This document shows positions 58,144 through 64,000 of a DNA stretch of 64,000 bases, one piece after another. Positions within the stretch are counted from its first letter, which is position 1. The number at the start of each line of letters is the position of its first letter. The notes beneath the pieces were generated by a model. The model was not told the DNA's origin and ran no database searches. It saw nothing but the letters and a program-made list of their open reading frames with translations. Source of the DNA: Alteromonas aquimaris (GTDB lineage Bacteria; Pseudomonadota; Gammaproteobacteria; Enterobacterales; Alteromonadaceae). The translations under genes were made by a program, and so were the position numbers. The stretch spans positions 508,732 to 572,731 of the forward strand of contig NZ_JAPFRD010000002.1 of the NCBI RefSeq assembly GCF_026183695.1, given 5' to 3'.

Positions 58144-60012
58144 TTATTCCGACTTTAGCGCTTGTTTCACTTTCGCCACGATACCTTGGGTATCTAAGCC
58201 ATGTTCCACATACATTTCCTGCTGTGTGCCTTGTAAGATAAAGGTGTCGGGTAGTCCAATATGAAGCACTTGGGTTACCAATCCCTGTTGGTGAATATAT
58301 TCAGATACGGCACTGCCAGCACCACCCATAATACAACCATCTTCCAACGTGACTATGAGTTCATGATGTTCAGCGGCCTTGCTGACTGCCTCATGATCCA
58401 TCGGCTTTACAAAGCGCATGTCAACAAGCGTTGCATCCATTTGTTCGGCCGCTTCCTCAGCGAAAGGCAGAAGTGTGCCGAAATTCAGAATGGCAACTGT
58501 ATGGCCTTTACGTAACTGCTTTGACTTTCCAATAGGCAGGGCCGCCATTTTGTCATCGACCAGCACTTTTTTACCCGCCCCTCGCGGATAACGCACTGCT
58601 GCAGGCTTATCAGCCAGATGGCCTGTATAAAGCATTTGGCGACATTCGTTCTCATCACTTGGTGTCATTACAATCATGTTCGGTATACAGCGTAAAAAGG
58701 CTATATCAAACGCCCCTTGATGGGTCGGGCCATCTGCGCCCACAATGCCGGCACGGTCGATAGCGAACAATACTGGCAGATTCTGCAGCGCGACATCGTG
58801 AATGAGTTGATCATAGGCGCGTTGTAAAAAGGTAGAGTAAATCGCAACTACTGCATTTTGTCCTTCTCTGGCAAGACCTGCTGCGAAGGTAACGGAATGT
58901 TGTTCAGCGATAGCTGCATCAAAGTACTGATGGGGATAACGTTGTGAAAACTCCACCATGCCACTGCCTTCACGCATAGCAGGTGTGATTGCCATTAATT
59001 TAGGATCCTGCGCCGCCATGTCGCACAACCAGTTACCAAATATTGCTGAGAAAGTAGGCGACGAAGCGGCTGCTTTAGGTAATGCGTTTTCAGCCGGGTT
59101 AAACTTTGGTACAGCGTGAAACTTTATAGGATCCTGTTCCGCGACAGGATAACCCTTGCCTTTACGTGTGACCACATGTAATAACTGGGGACCTTTGAAC
59201 TTACGCATATTGCGCAGTGTATCCACCACGGCATCCACATCGTGGCCATCAATAGGGCCGATATAGTTAAACCCTAATTCCTCAAAAATAGTGCCAGGGA
59301 CTACCATGCCCTTTAAGTGTTCTTCTGCGCGACTAGCAAACTCTTTGATTGGTGGCACATTGCTTAACAATTTTTTACCACCATCGCGGATTTTATTAAA
59401 TACACTGCCAGTCAACAGTCGAGCTAGGTGACTATTGAGAGCCCCAACGTTCTCCGAAATCGACATTTCGTTGTCGTTAAGGACAACGACCATATCTTTC
59501 TTAATGTCTCCAGCATGATTCATAGCTTCGAACGCCATACCAGCGGTCATCGCACCGTCACCGATAACTGCGACTACCTTGCGATCCTGGCCTTCTTTCT
59601 CTGCGGCCACCGCCATACCTAATGCTGCACTGATAGAAGTGGAAGAGTGTCCAACGGCAAAGGTATCGTACTCGCTTTCTGCTGGCCATGGAAACGGGTG
59701 TAAGCCGTTTTTCTGGCGAATTGTTGACATCCGGTCCGCCCGGCCTGTTAGAATTTTATGTGGGTAGGCCTGATGGCCCACATCCCAGATCAAACGGTCA
59801 AAAGGTGTGTTATATACATAATGAAGTGCTACGGTTAGTTCAACTGTACCTAAGCCGGACGCGAAATGCCCGCTGGTTTGACTCACCGAAGCCAGTAGGA
59901 ACTGGCGCAGCTCATCGGCCAATTCAGATAATTTATCTTGCGAAAGTTTTCTCAGCTCCGCTGGCGTTTGCGCTAGCGCGAGTAGAGGGTAGTGAGTCAA
60001 ATCTAGCGTCAT
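58144..60012 (-). CDS. dxs: 1-deoxy-D-xylulose-5-phosphate synthase
   Basis: Dxs makes the first intermediate of the MEP pathway from pyruvate and glyceraldehyde 3-phosphate with thiamine diphosphate (itself finished by ThiL nearby). The 622-residue protein has the TPP motif [46 protein letters not shown] and the transketolase domain with [18 protein letters not shown]. It follows ispA in the same direction after 24 bases. Confidence 0.98.
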   Translation of the reverse strand: MTLDLTHYPLLALAQTPAELRKLSQDKLSELADELRQFLLASVSQTSGHFASGLGTVELTVALHYVYNTPFDRLIWDVGHQAYPHKILTGRADRMSTIRQKNGLHPFPWPAESEYDTFAVGHSSTSISAALGMAVAAEKEGQDRKVVAVIGDGAMTAGMAFEAMNHAGDIKKDMVVVLNDNEMSISENVGALNSHLARLLTGSVFNKIRDGGKKLLSNVPPIKEFASRAEEHLKGMVVPGTIFEELGFNYIGPIDGHDVDAVVDTLRNMRKFKGPQLLHVVTRKGKGYPVAEQDPIKFHAVPKFNPAENALPKAAASSPTFSAIFGNWLCDMAAQDPKLMAITPAMREGSGMVEFSQRYPHQYFDAAIAEQHSVTFAAGLAREGQNAVVAIYSTFLQRAYDQLIHDVALQNLPVLFAIDRAGIVGADGPTHQGAFDIAFLRCIPNMIVMTPSDENECRQMLYTGHLADKPAAVRYPRGAGKKVLVDDKMAALPIGKSKQLRKGHTVAILNFGTLLPFAEEAAEQMDATLVDMRFVKPMDHEAVSKAAEHHELIVTLEDGCIMGGAGSAVSEYIHQQGLVTQVLHIGLPDTFILQGTQQEMYVEHGLDTQGIVAKVKQALKSE

Positions 60013-60036
60013 GTAATTGTTCTATAATTATGGATT

Positions 60037-60927
60037 TTAGTGGTCCCGTTTGACCACAAAGTCGGTAAACGCGGATAAAGCTTCAGTATTGTATGGCAAA
60101 CTGGCCAATGCTTGAAGAGCTTGTTTATGAAGTTTGGCTAGTTCTTCTTTGGCAGATTGTAGACCAAGCAACGCAGGAAAGGTATTTTTACCTTGCGCAA
60201 GGTCCGAACCCTGAGGTTTCCCAATAATATCTGAGTGGCCTTCAACATCTAAAATATCATCCTGAATTTGAAAAATAAGCCCGATAAGTCTCGCATAGTC
60301 GACAAACGCGTTGGCTTGCTGAGGCGTCAGTTCGGGTGCCACTGCGGTGACCATTTCAGCGCAGGCGCATAATAGTGCCCCCGTTTTCAGCTGGTGTAAC
60401 TGGGTCAACTCGGCAAGTGAAATCGAGTGTCCAGTTGATTCAAGGTCAATCGCCTGTCCTCCACACATACCCAGGTAACCCGCAGCCTTTGCCAATATCG
60501 AAACGAGTTTTATCCGGTGGGCATTGCCCATCTCCGACATTGGGTGATCAGCGAGCAAAGTAAACGCAAGAGATTGCAAGGCATCGCCCGCTAAGATAGC
60601 TGTGGCCTCGTCAAATGCCTTGTGACAAGTGGGTTTCCCGCGCCTTAGATCATCGTCATCCATCGCGGGCAGATCGTCATGCACTAACGAATAGGCATGA
60701 ATACATTCGATAGCCATACTTATTGTCAGTAAATCTGCGTCATCCACGGTGACAGTCTTACCCATTAAATAGACCAGTAACGGCCGGGTACGCTTCCCCC
60801 CCGCTAACAATGCATAGTGCATCGCTGACTTTAAGGCAGAAGAGTGATTAGGCAGAATATCGATAACGGTACTCAATCCCTGATCTGTCTTATATCTAAC
60901 CTGTGAATGTAATTCAGAAAAAATCAT
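60037..60927 (-). CDS. ispA: (2E,6E)-farnesyl diphosphate synthase
   Basis: IspA condenses IPP with DMAPP and geranyl-PP to farnesyl-PP, which feeds undecaprenyl phosphate and quinones. The first aspartate motif HDDLPAMDDDDLRRGKPT and the second QIQDDILDVEG are intact in 296 residues. It sits between xseB and dxs, 24 bases from each, as in other gammaproteobacteria. Confidence 0.97.
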   Translation of the reverse strand: MIFSELHSQVRYKTDQGLSTVIDILPNHSSALKSAMHYALLAGGKRTRPLLVYLMGKTVTVDDADLLTISMAIECIHAYSLVHDDLPAMDDDDLRRGKPTCHKAFDEATAILAGDALQSLAFTLLADHPMSEMGNAHRIKLVSILAKAAGYLGMCGGQAIDLESTGHSISLAELTQLHQLKTGALLCACAEMVTAVAPELTPQQANAFVDYARLIGLIFQIQDDILDVEGHSDIIGKPQGSDLAQGKNTFPALLGLQSAKEELAKLHKQALQALASLPYNTEALSAFTDFVVKRDH

Positions 60928-60951
60928 AAATAAGTGGATAAATTTAACGTG

Positions 60952-61212
60952 TTAGGAAGTTGAACCATCCGAATCAGCATCTTCCGGGTCAAAAGAGGAT
61001 AACGTTTCCTGCTGTTGCTCACTGAGCAAAATCTGTACTTTTTGCTCCGCTTCTTCTAACGCCTTCTGACTCAAGCGGGAAAGCTTTATACCTTGTTCGA
61101 ATTTTTCTAATGCATCCTGCAAAGGCAAGTCGCCTGATTCCATCTCATTGACGATGGAATCAAGTTTTGCAAGCGTCTCTTCAAAAGAAGGCGTATTTTT
61201 ATCTTCAGCCAC
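60952..61212 (-). CDS. xseB: Exodeoxyribonuclease VII small subunit
   Basis: The 86-residue protein shows PSFEETLAKLDSIVNEMESGDLPLQDALEKFEQGIKLSR, the XseB signature, with an acidic tail. It partners XseA in degrading single-stranded DNA. The start is GTG at 61212. It leads xseB-ispA-dxs. Confidence 0.96.
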   Translation of the reverse strand: MAEDKNTPSFEETLAKLDSIVNEMESGDLPLQDALEKFEQGIKLSRLSQKALEEAEQKVQILLSEQQQETLSSFDPEDADSDGSTS

Positions 61213-61380
61213 TTTTTCTCATCCGAATTTGACAATATCAGGGTACGCGCACAATAAACGAGGGTAACCCATGGGTCAAATGGTTTGTCATAAACACGAA
61301 GGTAACTGTTGAATTTACGTGCTTGTGTTAAGCTGACCGAATGTGACAGGTAAAATTTCCTCGTAAATCATGAATTAGGT

Positions 61381-61407
61381 TATAGAATTTCTCTGGGTTG
61401 CCGATAG
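61381..61407 (+). promoter_or_regulatory. Candidate sigma-28 (FliA) promoter of pomAB
   Basis: GCCGATAG (61400-61407) matches seven of eight bases of the sigma-28 -10 consensus GCCGATAA. TATAGAAT (61381-61388) lies exactly 11 bases before it and matches five of eight of TAAAGTTT. It is 102 bases before the pomA start, in a 296-base gap with no gene. Confidence 0.5.
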
Positions 61408-61508
61408 AATATCTGGCAAAGTTTGTTTCGAACGACTTTATATTTTATAAATCTATGCGTTCAGTCAGTATCAAATTATTGTTTGCACGAAAAATGAGGA
61501 AGGATTAG

Positions 61509-62273
61509 GTGGATTTAGCAACCGTCATAGGCATTCTAGGTGCCATCGGCTTTGTCGTCATGGCCATGGTCATGGGTGGTGATTTAGGCATGTTTGCCGA
61601 TGTCCCCTCCGTATTAATCGTATTTGGCGGAACACTTTTCGTTACACTTTCTCAATATACCCTTGGTCAGTTTTTTGGTGCAGGTAAGGTGGCTGGTAAG
61701 GCCTTCATGTTCAAAATCGACACGCCCGAAGAACTCATTGAAAAAATTGTCGAGATGGCCGATGCCGCCCGTAAAGGTGGGTTTTTAGCATTAGAAGAAG
61801 CGGAAATTGGCAATCCATTTATGCAAAAAGGCGTTGATATGTTGGTTGATGGACACGACATAGATGTGGTCAGAGCGACACTTGCAAAAGACGTGATGAT
61901 GACCACCGAGCGTCACGATTTTGGTGTTTCTATTTTTAAAGGCATGGGCGACGTCGCACCTGCCATGGGTATGATTGGTACCTTAATCGGGTTGGTAGCC
62001 ATGTTATCGAATATGGATGACCCCAAAGCGATAGGCCCTGCTATGGCCGTTGCCTTATTAACCACCCTCTATGGCGCTTTTCTGGCTAACGTTGTGTGTA
62101 TTCCTGTTGCAAAGAAATTGAGTCACCGGGCGTTAGAAGAAAAGCTTAATCAAAGTCTGATCTTAGATGGTATCGTTGGAATTGCTGATGGCCAAAACCC
62201 ACGTGTTATTGAAGGCATTCTGAAGAACTATCTGGCCGCAAGTAAGCGTGGCGTGGGTGCAGAAGAAGAGTAA
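61509..62273 (+). CDS. pomA: Flagellar stator protein PomA
   Basis: A 254-residue inner-membrane protein with four hydrophobic segments, MDLATVIGILGAIGFVVMAM at the start and the later pair containing GMGDVAPAMGMIGTLIGLVAML. With PomB it forms the sodium-driven stator of the flagellar motor; PomA contacts the rotor through its cytoplasmic loop. The sequence resembles the polar, sodium-type PomA rather than MotA. The start is GTG at 61509. It is followed by pomB after six bases. Confidence 0.95.
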   Translation: MDLATVIGILGAIGFVVMAMVMGGDLGMFADVPSVLIVFGGTLFVTLSQYTLGQFFGAGKVAGKAFMFKIDTPEELIEKIVEMADAARKGGFLALEEAEIGNPFMQKGVDMLVDGHDIDVVRATLAKDVMMTTERHDFGVSIFKGMGDVAPAMGMIGTLIGLVAMLSNMDDPKAIGPAMAVALLTTLYGAFLANVVCIPVAKKLSHRALEEKLNQSLILDGIVGIADGQNPRVIEGILKNYLAASKRGVGAEEE

Positions 62274-62279
62274 TCCAGC

Positions 62280-63218
62280 ATGGCAGAAGAAAAAGAGTGT
62301 CCCAAATGTCCGCCAGAGGGGCTGCCCCCCTGGATGGGAACATTTGCCGATTTAATGTCGCTTTTAATGTGCTTTTTCGTGTTGCTACTCGCATTTTCTG
62401 AAATGGACGTACTCAAGTTCAAACAGATTGCCGGTTCGATGAAGTTTGCTTTTGGTGTGCAAAACAAAATAGAAGTTAAAGATATTCCTAAAGGCACCAG
62501 TGTAATTGCAATGGAATTTCGCCCAGGTCGTCCCGATCCTACCCCAATCGAGAATATTCAGCAGCAAACAATTGAAATGACCCAGCAAATGCTAGAGTTT
62601 CAGGCGGGAGACGAAGATAACGCGGGGGGGCGCCAAAAACAGCGCGGAACACAACGGGGTGGGCAGTCACAACAGACAGCAAAAGACCAATCTTCATCCG
62701 CACAAAAGAGTGACAGTAAAGAACAGACGAGCGAGCTTATGAAAAAAGTCGCTCAACAACTGCAAAAACAAATTCTTGATGGTTCCATTGAGATGGAATC
62801 GTTAGGGCAGCAAATTACTATCCGCATACGGGAAAATGGCTCTTTTTCCGCAGGCTCTGCATTTCTGCAACCGCAATTTAAGCCTATCCTAAGGAAAATT
62901 GGAGATATTCTAGCTGACGTTCCAGGAGAAATTGAGATTTCTGGTCACAGCGATGGACAGAATATATCTAATGAACTCTATCGTTCTAACTGGGATCTCT
63001 CAGCTCAGCGCGCTGTTGCAGTAGCCGAAGAAGTGAGGCGCGCCCCTGGTTTCGATGAGGCCCGCATGCGCGTGGTAGGAAAAGCAAGTACAGAGCCTTT
63101 AGTTGACGAGGCGAGTACGCCGTTAGAAAGGGCGCGTAACCGCCGTGTTGAAATTAATGTTAATCAGGGTAAACCGATGTTGTCGAAACCTATATCGGTC
63201 ATCGATGACGGTGAATAG
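62280..63218 (+). CDS. pomB: Flagellar stator protein PomB
   Basis: A 312-residue protein with one transmembrane helix (FADLMSLLMCFFVLLLAFSEM) in which Asp24 is the ion-carrying residue, a glutamine-rich linker (about 120-155) and a C-terminal OmpA-like peptidoglycan-binding domain (EISGHSDGQNISNELYRSNWDLSAQRAV). An N-terminal cysteine pair (ECPKC) is present. Its stop codon directly abuts the stop of the convergent cfa-like gene. Confidence 0.96.
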   Translation: MAEEKECPKCPPEGLPPWMGTFADLMSLLMCFFVLLLAFSEMDVLKFKQIAGSMKFAFGVQNKIEVKDIPKGTSVIAMEFRPGRPDPTPIENIQQQTIEMTQQMLEFQAGDEDNAGGRQKQRGTQRGGQSQQTAKDQSSSAQKSDSKEQTSELMKKVAQQLQKQILDGSIEMESLGQQITIRIRENGSFSAGSAFLQPQFKPILRKIGDILADVPGEIEISGHSDGQNISNELYRSNWDLSAQRAVAVAEEVRRAPGFDEARMRVVGKASTEPLVDEASTPLERARNRRVEINVNQGKPMLSKPISVIDDGE

Positions 63219-64000
63219 TCAAACACGCTTGATAGCCTGGTGAAATCCAGGCTTTGCCAGTACTATTTGCACTGTACTGATTGTCCTCTCCAGAAATCCG
63301 CCTTCACAATATTTCAGATAATATGTCCACAAGCGGTGAAAACGTTCATCGTAGCCTGCCTGGTTAAGCTCATCCTTAGCTTGATTAAAACGGTGGTACC
63401 AATCGTTAAGGGTTCTGGCATAATCCAAGCCGATGTCGTGTAAATCTCTTATAACTAAATTACTGCTTCGTTTGAAATGCGTATTGAGCACTTCTATAGA
63501 AGGTAAAAAGCCACCCGGGAAAATATACTTTTGAATAAAGTCGACACTGTTCGCATAGTTGTCAAAGCGTCTGTCATCTATTGTGATGCATTGCAACAAC
63601 ATCAAGGCATCACTTTTTAACAATGATGAGCACTTTTCGACAAAATTATTTAGATAACGGTGGCCCACAGCTTCGATCATTTCCACCGAAACCAATTTTG
63701 TATAGGTGCCAGTCAGCTCTCTGTAGTCCTTTTTCAGCAGGGTGATTTTGTCAGCTAAGCCCTCCTTCTCTATCCATTTGGCAGCGTAGGCGTGTTGCTC
63801 TTCTGAAATGGTGGTAGTGGTAACTTTAGCGCCGAAATTCTTGGCGGCGTAAATGGCTAGTCCACCCCAGCCGGTTCCAATTTCCAGCAGATGATCTTTT
63901 TCGGATAACTGTAGTTTTTCACAGATGATATGTAGCTTATGTTGTTGAGCATCATCCAGGGTGGCGTTCGTATCCGGGTAAATGGCGGCAGAATACATCA
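63219..64000 (-). CDS. cfa: Cyclopropane-fatty-acyl-phospholipid synthase-like methyltransferase (5' end outside window)
   Basis: The visible 260 residues cover the SAM-binding domain: LLEIGTGWGGLAIYAA, then SVEMIEAVGHRYLNNFVEKCSSLLK, QCITIDDRRFDNYANSVDFIQKYIFPGGFLPS and a late WYHRF, all typical of the CFA synthase family. These enzymes add a methylene bridge to unsaturated phospholipid acyl chains. The N-terminal 100-150 residues continue past 64000. Related family members without cyclopropane activity cannot be excluded. It ends directly against pomB. Confidence 0.85.
   Translation of the reverse strand, partial: MYSAAIYPDTNATLDDAQQHKLHIICEKLQLSEKDHLLEIGTGWGGLAIYAAKNFGAKVTTTTISEEQHAYAAKWIEKEGLADKITLLKKDYRELTGTYTKLVSVEMIEAVGHRYLNNFVEKCSSLLKSDALMLLQCITIDDRRFDNYANSVDFIQKYIFPGGFLPSIEVLNTHFKRSSNLVIRDLHDIGLDYARTLNDWYHRFNQAKDELNQAGYDERFHRLWTYYLKYCEGGFLERTISTVQIVLAKPGFHQAIKRV

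Overview
The window reads as a chromosomal segment of a marine gammaproteobacterium of the order Alteromonadales, probably Alteromonadaceae (an Alteromonas/Salinimonas/Aestuariibacter-like organism). This rests on gene order and gene types, not on a database search: rpsT-murJ-ribF-ileS-lspA-fkpB-ispH followed by a type IV pilus minor-pilin operon, nadB//rpoE-rseABC-lepA-lepB-rnc-era, ytjB//serB with radA nearby, a RibBX-type riboflavin gene, and a sodium-type flagellar stator (pomAB). Base composition looks moderate and even. I see no phage, insertion sequence, integron, CRISPR array, rRNA or tRNA.

Layout. Positions 1-3974 are accessory: a degenerate inverted-repeat element, an esterase-like gene broken by one in-frame stop codon, an unknown secreted protein, and a divergent TetR regulator/cupin pair. 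Positions 4061-11935 are conserved housekeeping genes: S20, the lipid II flippase MurJ, flavin cofactor synthesis, IleRS, lipoprotein signal peptidase, an FKBP and the last MEP-pathway enzyme. Positions 12107-22312 hold the most unusual block. It starts with a pilV-pilW-pilX-pilY1-pilE operon on the plus strand. A second set (FimT/GspH-, PilW-, PilX- and PilV-like) follows on the minus strand. A third PilE-like gene and a FimT gene then converge on each other. The PilY1 tip protein has its von Willebrand A domain interrupted by two tandem copies of a beta-rich module.

Positions 22545-34784 carry nadE-glnB, slyD, ygfZ//sdhE-ygfX with a MaoC-type hydratase, a lipoprotein GH13 glucosidase, a solute-binding-like protein, nadB, and the sigma-E operon rpoE-rseA-rseB-rseC, which has its own sigma-E-type promoter. 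Positions 35068-42619 carry lepA-lepB-rnc-era-pdxH-tatD and ytjB//serB; recO and pdxJ, which usually follow era, are absent. Positions 42827-47345 have radA between two PilZ-domain (c-di-GMP receptor) genes. A small acidic protein, ettA and a free-standing lpxD follow.

Positions 50737-57975 form a long plus-strand run: glyA, nrdR, ribD, ribE, ribBX, ribH, nusB, thiL, pgpA. Facing it is dxs-ispA-xseB, which supplies isoprenoid precursors that feed the same cell-envelope and cofactor pathways as ispH. The window ends with pomA-pomB under a candidate sigma-28 promoter and the 3' part of a cyclopropane-fatty-acyl-phospholipid synthase-like gene that runs off the right edge.

I do not see a wholly new defence or mobile system. 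The best candidates for something undescribed are the second minor-pilin set and the modified PilY1 tip protein, followed by the paired PilZ genes around radA.
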